Source: Trametopsis cervina
Taxonomy: Eukaryota; Basidiomycota; Agaricomycetes; Polyporales; Irpicaceae
DNA length: 64,000 nucleotides
Assembly (NCBI GenBank): GCA_022385755.1
Contig: MU278349.1
Coordinates: 1,798,001 to 1,862,000, forward strand
Direction of reading: 5' to 3'
The notes beneath the pieces were generated by a model. It was given only the letters and a program-made list of their open reading frames with translations. It did no database searches and was not told the origin of the DNA. The number at the start of each line of letters is the position of its first letter. The stretch's first letter is position 1. This document shows positions 47,189 to 60,000 of this stretch, one piece after another. A program made the translations under genes and the position numbers.

Positions 47189-50100
47189 ATGGTAGCAGAG
47201 ACGAGGGCAAGGACACGTAAAGGTCCGAAGAATAAGGACACGGTGAGCATACGAATAGACCCAAAAGTTATCCACGTCTGACCTGTAGGCGTGCGCAGAA
47301 TCCGAAGACACAGAGGACATTGAAAGATATATTCGGCAGTGCCAACAAAGCTCCAGATGTTACGGTTATAGAAGACAGTGCTGTTCCTGTGGTGGAGTTG
47401 TCAGATACAAGCTCGCACGCAGCCACACCTCCCGAGACGGTCGTAACGGATGATGGTTCTGACGTTATTCCTATTATTCCATCTGATGTTGGTGGTGGTG
47501 AGTTCTATAGCACTTGATTGATAAGCTGCTCAAACATTCTATACGCAGCTGTGAAGGAAGTGGTTCAGCCTCCTCCCCCCAAGAAAGTTTACTCAATCTT
47601 CGAGCGCCGTAAACCACTTGAACATGACGAACCGACGGCTGTCTTGCAAGAGTCAGATCATAATGTTATTCATCTCAGCGACGACGATTCGTGTACCGAG
47701 GACCCAACCCCATATGAGCGAAGCAATAGCCAACATATGTTCTCCGTGGCATCATCGTCCATGTCGAAAGCACGAGAGGGTGGCTCTCGAGACGTCCCTA
47801 TATTGGTGGAAAGTCCATTGAAGCCTCGCGGGAACCCTTCAAGGGCACCACCTTCAAAACCCGTCTATTCCATTTTTGCGTCGAAACCACGCGCCGAAGC
47901 GACTGTCGTAGTTCCCGCCTCGTCCTACATCGCTACGCCGTTGCCTGGCCGTGAAGCTCAACATGTACGCGGTACTCAGACCACTTACAGCCAAACACCT
48001 ATTCCTTTTCCTCGCCGTGATAAGGGCAAACAACCTCTTAGAGAGTCTTCGAACGATCCTGAGTCGTGGACAGGCGTGTATGGCGGCCCATCAATACTGA
48101 CAGACCCGTACAAATACCCGGAGCCCATAGACATGGACCTCAACACCTATATTGAAATGATACCTCGCGCTGACCAGGCGTCTCCCTCGGTTCAACGCTT
48201 GTTGCAGCACGCCGAAGCCAGGACGGAGACGAACCTTTTGGACGCATCCCAAGAGAAATGGGCGGAGAAATGGCGTCCAAGACGAGCTGAACACGTCTTG
48301 GGTAATGAATCCCATGCATTGTATCTTCGAGACTGGCTTGCTGCACTGCGCTTACAGAGTGACGAGAGCGCCACTCCAGGTTCATCTCAATCCACAAACA
48401 CGGACGCAAGTAGAAAACGGAAGCGAAGTCGTATGGGAAAAAGAAAGGTCGTACGTCATGTGAAGAAACGACGAAGAAAGCTTTTGGAAGACGCTTTGGA
48501 CGACTTCCTTGCTTCCGATAATGTCACAGACTCCGATGAGGAGCCGCTTACCGCACCATCCTCTGACTTCGATGACTTGGCTTTCAGCGATGCCATGGGC
48601 TTCGAGAGCGAAGCCTCATCGACGAATGTCTCTCGCGGCTCATCCCCATTGACCGGTCTTTCGGATGACGAGGCATTCGCTCCAACAGCCCCAACAGTCC
48701 GACGTCCACGACGCTTCCGCAAGAAGCTCATGAATACTATCCTGCTCACAGGACAGTCGGGCGTCGGCAAAACTGCTGCAGTATACGCATGCGCAGAAGA
48801 GCTAGGCTACGAAGTTTTTGAGGTGTACCCAGGAATAGGAGAGCGTAACGGTGCATCTCTAAACAAGCTTGTCGGCGATGTCGGCAAGAATCATCTTGTC
48901 AAACTCAACCGACAGCGCTCACCTGAAGCCCCGGCTTCCACTCCCAGCTTTTTCCAACGACGCCCAGTAAAACCAGCTAGGAAAGGCTTGCTCCGAATCC
49001 CTGATACATCCGATATCGAGTCTGTGCCGGATGAGCTCGACATCATTGGGCCATCCGAACCTGAGCCCCCTCAACCAGAGTTATCGCAACCCTCCGTGAA
49101 CCAGTCGTTGATTCTTGTGGAAGAAGTCGACATCTTGTACCAGACAGACGTTAACTTCTGGCCGGCTCTGATCAGCATCATCAAGGACTGTCGACGTCCA
49201 GTCATTCTAACTTGCAATGGTAAGTACCCAAGTGTTCTGATACAGTTGGCGGCTCTCATCGCATGCGCAGATATATCGCTGGTCCCTCGTCAAGATCTTC
49301 CCCTGCAAGACACGTTGCATTTCATGCCATGTCCAACGCCTTTAGCAAGTTCTTATCTACAAGCACTCTGTCTTGCCGAAGGTAGGAAATATCACAGGCA
49401 GGACATCGCCTCTATCTACACCAATCTGGACACTACCTCCTATCCTATCTATGATTTACGACACGCTATCGACAACATACAAATGTGGTCTACCAAGATA
49501 CCCCCCACATCTTCATCTTTGCCATCATCACCGCATCTCCCTGTACCATCACCGGATCCGAACTGTATCCCTACTACATCTGCCTCCAGTCCCCTGACCC
49601 CAGACAATTCCGAAACATTCACGCCGCCCCCACTACCCGCAGCCTTATCTGAGAAGGCGATGTTTAAGGCGATGAATTGCGCGCGGGAATATCTGTCCTT
49701 CGCCGATGCTCATCTGTCCTACGAAACAAACCCTGCCTTATGGGTGAGTACAGATCTATAACTCCTTATCGCGGGATGATTTCATAGTATTTTAGAACTT
49801 TTCCCTGTTGGAAGCTCCAACTTCCGCCAATGATGAGCTTGGCTACCCCATTCTTTGCTTCGACAAAGATCTCGACATGATTCCTACCTCATCACATGAC
49901 CATCATCATCAGCATCTTGTTGAAGAAATGTTAGATCTGTCTCGCAAGCTTTGCCATCGTGAAAACGCTACGGATGAACCCTGCACTGATCTGCAAGCCA
50001 AACAAGTCACATTTGGACGCCAGATATATCTTGCAAATGCTGGTAGCGTGTTGCAAAGGATATCCTCCTCTCACAACTTTGTCTCAGATCCTGCTTTGCA

Positions 50101-50293
50101 TCTGGATCTGGCGGCATGGATTCGATACTCCATAGAAAAGGAAGAGGAAGCGGCACAATTAGCGCCGACAATGCATCCCGGCGGCCAGTTGCGCACGACT
50201 AGGAACAGTAAACGGACCGAAAGCGAGCGATGGGTGCCGGTACACGATGCGGACAGGGCATGGCTGCTGCACAATAGACTCCGGCTCGAATAA
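47189..50293 (+). CDS. ELG1: Elg1/ATAD5, large subunit of the PCNA-unloading RFC-like complex
   Basis: 964-residue AAA+ protein from exons 47189-47242, 47299-47497, 47549-49219, 49271-49743 and 49796-50293; the sum is divisible by three. It replaces Rfc1 in a clamp-loader-like complex that removes PCNA after replication. A disordered N-terminus carries a PIP-like QRTLKDIF, two VYSIF repeats and hydrophobic-acidic SUMO-interacting-type motifs (VIHLSDDDS, VPILVES). The AAA+ part starts at EKWAEKWRPRRAEHVLGNES. Walker A is GQSGVGKTAAVYACAEELGY, then VFEVYPGIGERNGASLNKLV, and Walker B is LILVEEVDILY (E-E in place of D-E, as in Elg1). Sensor 1 is RPVILTCND. A basic spacer (RKRKRSRMGKRKVV) interrupts the region before Walker A. 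MCB hexamers lie upstream. Confidence 0.9.
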
Positions 50294-50673
50294 TTGTGAT
50301 TGCAGCAGTCTACGATACACCGAACGCAGATCTTTCCGCCAGAATTTAGCCGTCACGGTCAATTGTGTACGCATTGCGGTGAAGTGCAACAGACAGTATA
50401 TGTTACCATGCAATTAATCACTTTAATAACGTACTACTGCGCACAACGTTGTTCTCATTGTATGAACTGGTTGGCATGAGATACCTCCCCCCGCACGTGG
50501 GAGCGTCTACAGCCACGCAGACCACGTTGCCTCGTTGCATGACCGGCGGGTACACTTATCGAGTTTCCATATTATAGTCCGCCGTCGAAAGTGCCTCGTT
50601 TCTTGTCATTGAGCGCGACGACGACTGTACTATCGAGATCGACAGAGACACTACCACACACGGCGCCAAGACT
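50294..50673. promoter_or_regulatory. bHLH gene promoter with CACGTG E-box
   Basis: 380 bp between ELG1 and the bHLH gene. A CACGTG palindrome lies at 50494-50499, 175 bp upstream of the start, in a C/G-rich context. CACGTG is the preferred site of many bHLH proteins, so autoregulation is possible but unproven. Confidence 0.4.
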
Positions 50674-52744
50674 ATGCAGTCGGCAAGCAACGGGCCCGAG
50701 AGGAATGACCAAAATAAGGTCTCCTCCCTTTCCACTGTTTCCTCCCGCCATTCCCCCGTCGCTCCTTTAGCCCCCCTCGAATTCCTCCAAAACCAGAGGA
50801 GAGGGTCTATCACAGATCCTTCTCTGCACGCTGCTGCGTCCAGTAGTATCAGCCCCTCGGCACATTACGATTACAGCAGCTCTAACAAGCCCCCTTCATT
50901 GCGGCACCCAGAGTCATCTGCACCAATTGGTTGGTAGTCCTCTGTATCGCCGACCAGGCTCGACTACTTATGAGTGCACGGCCTGTTAGCTAAACTGCAG
51001 TCCTCACCATCGTCCACGCGCAGCGAGACCTCGCCTGCGCACCCCACAGGAAGTACAAGTCCCCATTTGCGTCGTTTATTGAGGTCGCCATCGGTAGAGG
51101 TCTCAGGAGGCTGGCAGTCAAGCGTTTTGCAGGATCAGAACAGAAGTCCTACCGGTCGAGGTGAACTTTATCTTGTCTATACCGCAGAGATATGTGCTGA
51201 GCCCTGAGACATTTTGGCACTTGAAGAGTCCAACACTGGGAGCGGAAGAGGAACTGAACGAATGGACATCGACTCACAAAACCCCATCACCCTCCCCAAG
51301 CCCGATGAGCATGACTATCCGCGTCGAGGGTCGCTTGCAGGTGAGTGATCCCGCACGTCATGTTGCCTTGGCAGTGCAGCGATAATGACTGCAATGCCAA
51401 AGGAACAAAGCGAAAGATGTCTCCAGATCGAGGTGGGCAACCCACCAGCAATACAGACATCGACCCACAGCTGATAGGACCAGGCGTCAGTGCGGGGATG
51501 GATTCTGAAGGACCTGCACCGAAGCGACGAAGCTCTGCGTTCGACACGAGACTTGCGCAAATGAACCTGTACGATCGCCGTAACTCTGTGGATGCGCGCG
51601 GAAATGGGCAACCTCCCAGCAATGGTGGGAACTCGCAGTTGTGGAACAACGAGAGGAGAGAAGGTTCAACGCCTGGTTTTGCGAACACGCCCATCGCTGC
51701 AGGTGGTTACACTAACCCACCCTCCTCGGCTTTCGCCGCCGATTCGCCACATGGCCGACCGCCTCCTCCAGGCATTGCCACCTTCACGTGGCCGACCGGT
51801 ACGCCTGGAGAGCAAGCACAACAAGCACCCTCACCGCAGCAAGTCAACGAGGTCAACATGGCTAATAACACCGCAGGTCCTTATGATCCAGCCCTTGCAA
51901 TGTTACCTCCCTCAGGTGCATACTCCCAGGACCGTCGCATGTCCGCACCCAACATCTCGCCAGAGAACCCCTCTCCACCCTCCTCGGCGGGAGGACCCTC
52001 TCGCCCGCTTAGGTCACACTCTCGTCCGCCGTCGCGTGTCAGAGCATCAACCGCCAGCGGCAGTACGGAACAGTCGCCTGGACCGTCGTCTGCCAATCCA
52101 GAAGATTCGCCCATCACGCCGTCCCACCTCCAGCCCTCCCAGAGGGAGCAAGGCGCTACTCCCTATTCGCGGTCGCCAGAGCTCCGTGTATCCCACAAAC
52201 TAGCAGAGAGGAAACGCCGCAAGGAGATGAAGGACTTGTTCGATGAGCTGCGTGATCAGTTGCCTGCGGACCGAGGTATGAAGGCGAGCAAATGGGAAAT
52301 ATTGAGCAAAGGTGGGCTGAGCGATGCACCTGGTCGGTATACTGTGTACTTACGTGCTGTTGCTGTCCAGCCATCGACTTCATCAACACGCTGAAGCACA
52401 ACCATGGAGAAATGAGCCGGGAAATTGAGATGTTGAGGCATGAAGTCGAAGGCTATCGCCAGGGCATCCCGCCCTTCCCACCTGGAGGCCCCGTCGTATA
52501 CGGGCACCCTCCTGTTGGCGTGCCGCCGTTCCCTCATCCGCCTGGGCCCGGAGTACCGCCTCCTCCTCCTCAACACCATCCTCACCCTCAGCCACCTCCC
52601 CCACAGAATGCGCCACAGCCTCCCCATACTCGTCCTGAATCTTCACAGGGTGGGTACCCTCCAGGCACGGGGCAGGCACCGCTCCCTCCTTCGCAAAACG
52701 GCACACCGAACCCACCGGGCTCCAGAACCGACACGCCGACATAG
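50674..52744 (+). CDS. Basic helix-loop-helix transcription factor
   Basis: Nuclear DNA-binding protein. The start at 50674 gives [21 protein letters not shown] long Ser/Pro/Gly-rich N-terminal region spans several exons, including [20 protein letters not shown] and [12 protein letters not shown]. The bHLH is near 52190-52420: [20 protein letters not shown] has the His-Glu-Arg triad that reads E-boxes. It is followed by loop [17 protein letters not shown], an intron (about 52310-52372) and helix 2 [20 protein letters not shown]. The C-terminal tail is very Pro-rich ([18 protein letters not shown]) and ends GSRTDTPT. It resembles Esc1/SclR-type fungal factors that act in development, but the subgroup is not certain. 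The exon chain at 50935-51345 is only partly resolved. Confidence 0.85.
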
Positions 52745-54014
52745 GCGTCATTGTATTCATGACGAAATATAAACATGTATCGATATCACGGTCATATCTG
52801 GTCTTTCTGTGCTCCCCCACTTATCTAACGTCTATCGTCGTTGCCCGTGGCCGCGGTGCGCCTAGCGCACGCGCGGCTCGTGATTCCCGACAGCACCCCG
52901 TCCAGCAAGACATGCGGAAGTCCGATTGTTGGCTGGGCTGTATGTAGGCTGTCTGTCGTGTGTGTGTGCCCTCTGTTGTAGACGACGTTTCTTCTGCGAA
53001 CGTCCGAGTTCTGTATTTCTGAATGCGCGATCGTGACGAGTAGTAACAATATTTAGATATCGCAAGTACGGACCATCGAGTGTTGTTGAAGTTTCATAGA
53101 CTGTCTCTCCCGACTTCTTGTCTTTATTTCTTGGTTTCCTATTTTCTACCCGTGGATGCGATCATATGGGGTTACCTTGACTTGGGCATGTTGTAGTGCA
53201 ACAAACGCTTATCCGTTATTCCAGGCTGGTACTCGATTTTCCGCTGTTCTCAATATATCAATCGCCTCATATCTGGTATTACGACTATCCAAGTACGGAG
53301 TCAGCGTGTACGGATTTCCGGATAGCTCGTCTTTTGTCACTGGCTCCGTGCCCAACAGGTGGTGGCTGCTCACTCAGCTGCAATGATCAAATAGACGCAC
53401 GCCGCTCGCTGGCCACTCTTAAAGCCCAGTGAGAATCGCGTGTGCGGAGAAATGCTTCTATCTACAATGCGCAACTAAGTAGATTACCGTAGATAAACTG
53501 ACCACCACGCCGAGCACTGCAACAAACATATCTACTACACATGTGGCCGTCGGCTGTCCGCTACATCGAATCTGCATGGATATGGTACGATCCACTGTTG
53601 TAGACACAGGCGCAGTCGGGATTTCTGCATATTTCGGTTGTGGCATGCATAAAACGGACTGATACACATACACCGATCTACACTTATCTACCGTAGTCCA
53701 CACCACCCCATGCCCTGGCTGTTCCCGTCACCTACGCATGTGCTTTTTCTGCTGTAATCTACGCCGCCCCCTGCTCTGACTATTCTTGTTACCCGTGTAT
53801 GGGGCCATCACATCGCCATATTTTTACTTTCGTGCCCGCTTCCCCTGCAAGAGACATGTTGTATTTAACAACTGAATCAAACATCACAATATCACCAAAT
53901 TCTCACCTGCCGTGCCAACGAGATATAATGCTGTAGTATTGTTACCACGGTAAGTAAGGGCTATAAGGGTCGTTGTAGCCTAGATGCGCACCTTCATTGT
54001 GTTTGTGTTTGATC
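52745..54014. other. Gene-poor AT-richer stretch bordering the transposon
   Basis: 1.27 kb with no supported gene. It holds a diverged tandem pair at 53693-53740 and 53754-53801 and TACCGTAG-type motifs near 53486 and 53689. The left end of the transposon probably lies here but was not identified. Confidence 0.4.
53693..53801. repeat. Diverged 48-bp tandem pair, period 61 bp
   Basis: GTAGTCCACACCACCCCATG... at 53693 aligns without gaps to GTAATCTACGCCGCCCCCTG... at 53754. By eye 33 of 48 positions match and 14 of the 15 differences are transitions. Confidence 0.6.
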
Positions 54015-54618
54015 TCACGGTAAGCCAATGCTTGTCAAATGTAGCGCGATCGCCATGTGGGTTCTTCTCAAGCCAATCACGATAGCAAACGTTCCTGCCA
54101 TCCAGAAAATGAGCTCAAGGGTGTTTACCATAATAGAGCCCAATACAACGTACATGGGGGTAGGGTTATTGATGTCAAGTGGTTTGAGGACTTTACGGCG
54201 TGTGGATAGAGATGCACCCGCACATGGATCTTCGGCATCTTGTATTTCTCCTGTAGCGCTGCTGGGCATCTGTGTTTGGGTATCAATGCTTTCGTGGCTT
54301 TGGGCAAGCATGGTGGGGACTGGCACGACGTTCATGTTGCTGTTCTCTGGTGTCTGCGCCAGTGTATGGGCCGCCTCGCTCGATGTTTTGCTGGAAACAG
54401 CAGCTTGATTGCAGTCAACGTTGGCTACAACTTCTGTTTGCATAACGAGCATCAGCGAGTTTTGCAGAAAGAATCCAGGCGACTACACTAGCCTTTGTCG
54501 ACTGTAGTAGTCGTTGTGCTGGACAGTAAGCTGGACTCGGTGTTGTGAAGAGTGTAGCTGTCTGGATCGGGGGTGATGATGGTGGCCGGAGAAGTGTTGG
54601 TCTCGTCTAGTCCAGTGG

Positions 54619-57020
54619 TCATGCAGTTGCTAAACTATAGACAGTAATCAAGTACGTACCTGCTCCTGCTAACTCCACGATGTCGTTTTTCTGTACTTCA
54701 TCTACGTCTCCCTGAGACGCAGGCAGGTGGTCTACACTGACCGGTAAGTCTACATAGTCGAGATCCGGGCTGGTTGTTGGGACATTGGGCTGAACGAGAG
54801 CTGTATTTGCTTTTAATCTGGATTTTATATTCAGTACTGCCCTCAAGGGAAGGCGCAGGCCATTTTATTGCGTACGTACAAGGGGTTGAGAATGTTCAAC
54901 TTCCGTTGCTTCATAGGCTGCCTTGGTAAGCCTTCGCTCTTTGATCCATCAGCTGTACGTTGGCGTTTGTTGACAAGAGATGTCGAGCCTGTGTCTGTCT
55001 GCGTGATACTCGCGGGGTTTGTCTCACCAATAACCAATGTGTCGCTATGGTCTGGTTCTGGAGACATTTTCTTGATGTGGTGGTCAGCCTCCTCCTTGGC
55101 TATAGCGTCAGCTTGAACATCCGCATCGTCAGGAAAGCGGATCCGTGCCCAGGATGGATAGTGGATGGTGAGGAAGTGGTGTAGTTTCCAATCATCGGCG
55201 CAGTAGGTAAACTTGGGCCATTGAGCATACATCTTGTCCCTAATGAACTCGAAGTGCTCATTGTTGTGATCGCGCTTCCATCGCTTCACTGTCTTAGAAA
55301 ATACCTCCTGTTTATCCAACATGTAAGCGTAGAGACTGCAGGCATGATTACGAATAAGATCGAGTTTGGATGCCTGTAGCGATTGACCGCTATCGTCTTG
55401 AAGGAAGTCGTAGGGCTTTACCTTCACGCCATTGGCTGGCGTTCGCCCTTTTGCATATTTGACAGCGTTCCACTGCTTCAACTCCCAGTAGCTGATTGCA
55501 TCGCGTACAGCATCGGTGACAGGAGGGACAACTCGAGTTGCAGTTGACGTGGAGCTTCGATTGTCTAGGTGAGCGAGAATTGCCTGCATACACTCTCTGG
55601 ATGTGCCGAGTGGTGTCTCAGTCACTCGCAATTTTACCCACCTCAAAAGTGATGAACTTACCTCATCGCTGTCTGATCCTGGTGTATTTTCAACAGTGTA
55701 TGATCTACACGAGCTACCAGCTCGCTGAAACCAACAGATAAGCCGGTGAAAGCACTCGATCAACATCTCAAGCTCACCTTGAGTTAGCTGATACGTAGAC
55801 CTTTAAACGTTTGTTTTCTTGATGCATAACCCGTAGACTATCCAATAGCTTCGTGTAGGTGACGTTCCCCGAGTTGAGCAACACCTCGTGTGAGGCTTGT
55901 TGGACAGTAAGAGTAGACTGGTTGAATAGGAAAATCAGTCAGCAACGCGTAAGGTGATCATTCTCAAAAAGAATAGGTTTTAATTACCTGTGGTCCGTTT
56001 CCAAACAGAAAAAGGTCGTCCTCCTCGACGAGAGTACTTCCAAGCATCCCAGAAGCAGGGGAAAACTCGGTCAGCAGATTTTCTGAGCTCGTGAACGAGG
56101 CCAGGGAGCTTGATTTTGATTCTAATAAATTGCTGAGCGTATTTAGCTCATGAGAAATAGTGGTTGTCGATGTTGCTTGTGGGTTTGATAAACCCGTAGA
56201 CATGCCATGGACTGATGAAAAGTCCATAGTTGTTTATGTGTATGTGAAGAGTAAAAGGACGGTAGGCTGCGACACAGTGAAGAGAATACACAAGTCAGTA
56301 CGGTCGCTATCGCAAACACTGCCATGAAGGTTCACCTTATGTAAGATATCTGCAGTGGTCGGTTGTGCTATACAGCCAGACGGAGTGTCGGGACAGCGTA
56401 ACCGTGGCGGAAGCAAATCTAATATAAGAGAACACCTTGCGATTCAATAACTCAGCATACTGAGATCAAGTGAAACGTCACAAAACCTTCATACTCTTGT
56501 CAGAGCCACCTCACAATCATGTCGCAGACAAGATCTACTCACTTCCATGTTCGCATTGTACGTGACGAGCACACCTCCGCCTCGCCAGTAGCTGTCGTCC
56601 TCATTCCGCCAACTCAAAATCTCCATGAAGTCGTAAGTCCTATAGGCTTCTAGATTTTGGTGTCTAGTATCTGAAGATGCATAGACATATACAGTAACTA
56701 TTGTTGGAACCTTAAACCATGCTGAGGAGGAGCGGGAGGCCATTCAACCCGAAGGTATTCTCATTTATCACCTTAGCCATTATATGAACTGAAGCAGTCT
56801 ACAGCAGATCACTCACCGAGTCCGCTGTCCATGTCATCACCTGAAAACGTATATACACCAGGATTAGAGCTGTCAACATCTGATGAGGATGAGGATGAAA
56901 AGAGACCAAAGCCACGTAGTTTAAAACGGCGTCTGTCCAGTCTTCTTGCTGACTGTACCAAAAAGTCAAGAAATGCATCTTAATATGGCATGGAACGGAT
57001 ACAAGAGGTAAAGATAACAT
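54619..57020 (-). CDS. Accessory gene of the Plavaka-type element, multi-exon, unrecognised
   Basis: Coding-like exons continue downstream of the transposase on the same strand. In order they include RFKLRGFGLFSSSSSSDVDS with GVYTFSGDDMDSGLG (about 56820-56950) and NLEAYRTYDFMEILSWRNED (about 56570-56680). Next are LLPPRLRCPDTPSGCIAQPT (about 56340-56420), MDFSSVHGMSTGLSNPQATS (56227), a coiled-coil-like segment with RVMHQENKRLKVYVSANSR, and a 300-residue helical domain (AISYWELKQWNAVKYAKGR, KTVKRWKRDHNNEHFEFIRD, YPSWARIRFPDDADVQADAI) with a basic tail. The chain can end YLITVYSLATA at 54619. Further open frame at 54015-54452 may be an extra exon. I do not recognise a domain; a DNA-binding or regulatory role in transposition is only a guess. 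Start and exon chain are uncertain. Confidence 0.5.
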
Positions 57021-57070
57021 TTGAAGGAAGTCATAAGCATGTAACCGTGATGCATGTACATAACAGAGAC

Positions 57071-60000
57071 TTAATTCTCGTCCTCTTCATCCTCTTCATT
57101 GCTGCCTCCGAGAGAATCTACGTCCAGACCGAGTTTTTCAACTACGTAATAGCGATCCTGAAAGTAATCTACATCGGTCGGGTTGGTGAAGCAGATGGTT
57201 GGATGAGGGATAACAGCCACCACAGATTGAATGCTTTGTATAGGAATGATGGTAAGCCCGACGTTTCCTGGATGACGACATGACCAGAACGTCGAGGCAG
57301 ACTTATTCAGCAAGTCGATATTTGGCGGTTCAAATATTGAAATCATGGCAAATGCTTGCAAAGAACCGTTGCACATAAGTACTTGAAAGTAATAGTGTAC
57401 CTCGGCATATTCTTTTCGTTGTTTGTGTATGATCTTCATAGGCTCGAGATCGTCAGTTGAGGTAAACCAAACCGCTTGAAACAATGCTTACCTTGACATT
57501 TCGTGATGTACGCAATCTATCTGAGGACTTCTCCTTTTCTTTCCAAGCACGAGCAATCTGACCATTCGGAAGACGAAGTCTGGCCCATCGGCTAATCCGT
57601 GGACGACTAAGCCATTCCGCCGAGGCATCAACTGCATATTCCGTAGCAAAAGCTCGAATGAGAGCTGACTGCGTTTCATCGACATGTTGAGGATAGCGGT
57701 CAGCATAGCGAAGCAGTACATATCCATTACCAACATCACAAGCACCACGCGGAAGGTGAACAGGATCTGGGTCAAGCATGGGGAGGATATGCTTCAAAGC
57801 GTTCACTTGACACTGTCGAAGAGCTCGCTGAGCCAGATTAGCGTATGGATCGGAGTCCTGGCGAATTTGACCTCCTAATATGCCAATGGTGCGTTCCAAC
57901 GTCCACTGTGAGCGAACCACGTATGGACCATTCTTCTGTGTCTCAGATGCAATGTGGGCAAGACTATGAATACAGGGACGGCAGAAATGAAGCCGTTTTG
58001 GATTGCGCTGATAGTACAGTTCTTCGAAGTCGTCACAAAAGGCCAAAAGCATTTGATGACCCTCCGCAAGCTCGTCCTGGGTAATTGTCCTCTGGTGCAG
58101 TAAACGTACACCACGTACGAGTTTGCAAAAGTGTTCCCAATATGGGCTAGGTAGAACACCGTAAAGTAATGCAGGTCCAAGTCCATAGAGATAAGTTAGA
58201 AATTCAATAGCTTTGTAACCGCTATTGAGCTTCTCGGCAATATTACGTGGTGGACGGTCAAATGAGCCTGGGAGCCATGACTTGGCTTGCGCGACCGTAC
58301 GGCCATGATTCCGCCATAGTGTGTTGTCTTTAAACACTGCCCAAGACCAAGTATCTCTGTGATCTGGCAACGTGCACGCAAAGGTGCCACGCCATAGGGG
58401 AATTATAAGGTCGGCGACATTGAGGCTACAGAGATGCATAATGTCGGCAGGAAAGCATGTAGGGATGGAGAAGATTCGATTGGAGGGAAATCCTAGAACG
58501 ATGCTGGGCTTCTTGATTCCTGCTTCACGTACATTGAAATCGTACTCGCGATCGCCACGAGACTGCAGGACCGAAGCTAATCTGGCCTTATAGCACTGCG
58601 TCCACTCAGATGATGGAGTTTGGACTGCTGCCGCGATATCGACGTCTTCATGAGCAGAACCTGGCACGTTATAGTCACCGGTAGGCTTCTTATGAGCAGG
58701 ATAATAATGGCCTCCTGCACCTGGCTTGTGACGTCCTTGAACGCCGCAAAATAATCGACAGCCAAATTTTCCTGTATGGCCGACATATCCGCTAAGTGGC
58801 GTCAGACCTGGAGTATCTGCCATAAACCATGGAATAAATAACCGCGAGATGAAATCACAATCGGCTGTTGAGTCCCAGATCTTGAGGCCTTCTTTCATTA
58901 ACGCAGAGATGTGCGCAAATCCAGGGAAAAGGAATGAATCCATGTGCTTAGGATGGTGTGGGCCGGGAATGACACCGCCAATAAGTACGTTCTTGCTCTT
59001 GTAGCGGGTTTCAGGTGCGCGGTCGAGAAGAATCCATACGTAGATCCAACAGTCGGATTGCTTCATGCGATACAACTGCGCACCATCAATAGAATGCATG
59101 AGAAGAGTATCGTGACCTGTGATGTTGCCGGAAACACAGGCTTCGAGATACTCTGCACTGTGAATTATATCGGAGTATGCAGGAATAGAGAGATTGCCGT
59201 CGTTATCGAGGGTGTCAAGGATGTCCTGCGTCGCACGGGCTCGGTACTTCATTGCCTCAGCATTCGAAGGGGAACGCCACGCCGCCTGTATCTGCGGACC
59301 AACAGGAAATGTTACCATACGCTTTTGAGGTTGTTTCTTGTAGTTTTGCAGAGTGTACCGAGCCTCACCGCATATCCGGCAAGTCTCGAGATCCCTATAG
59401 GGCCCAGTAAATGCTAAACAGCTATTCACACACATATCGGTGTATATGGGTACAACACCAGTGATCTCTTGTGCTTTGCGTTTGACTTGATCGAGCGAAA
59501 GCATAGCGACGGAAGGTTCCCATTTAGCATTAACATAGGCAAGTCGATCATACAGGGATTCAGCGGTATTATTCATCTGTAACCAAGTCTCCAAAGATCG
59601 GCCCAGGACCGGGTCATTGATAACAAACTCTTCTTGAACAGGATTACGCAGCCGCTGGATGTCGTCAGGTGACATGCCCGTATCTGCGAGAGTAGCAGCT
59701 GACAGAGCGTCGATGAAGCGTTTAGCGTCTTGTAAGTCGTTGAGAGTAGGGTTGCCGAGATCATAAGGTATGTCTGCATCAGCAAACTGGCCGTTGGAGG
59801 TCGCAGCAGAAAACCCAGTGGTAGTCTGTGTACGTCTGTCCGTATCCTCTTCATCCTCTTCATCCTCTTCATCCTCTACCGTGGCACGTTGTCTAGGTGT
59901 CTGTGGATCCACAATGTTTCTATTGATGTCGTGGTGAAGCTGGTCGGCAAGGGACAGCGCAAGCTGTCTATCCGGCATGGTGGGAGACCCCGGTCCATCT

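Noticed and set aside
54619..54660. A 26-nt intron joining AGT to NCMTTGLDETN in the accessory gene
   Set aside because: 26 nt is too short for a spliceosomal intron; the uninterrupted frame ends normally at 54619.
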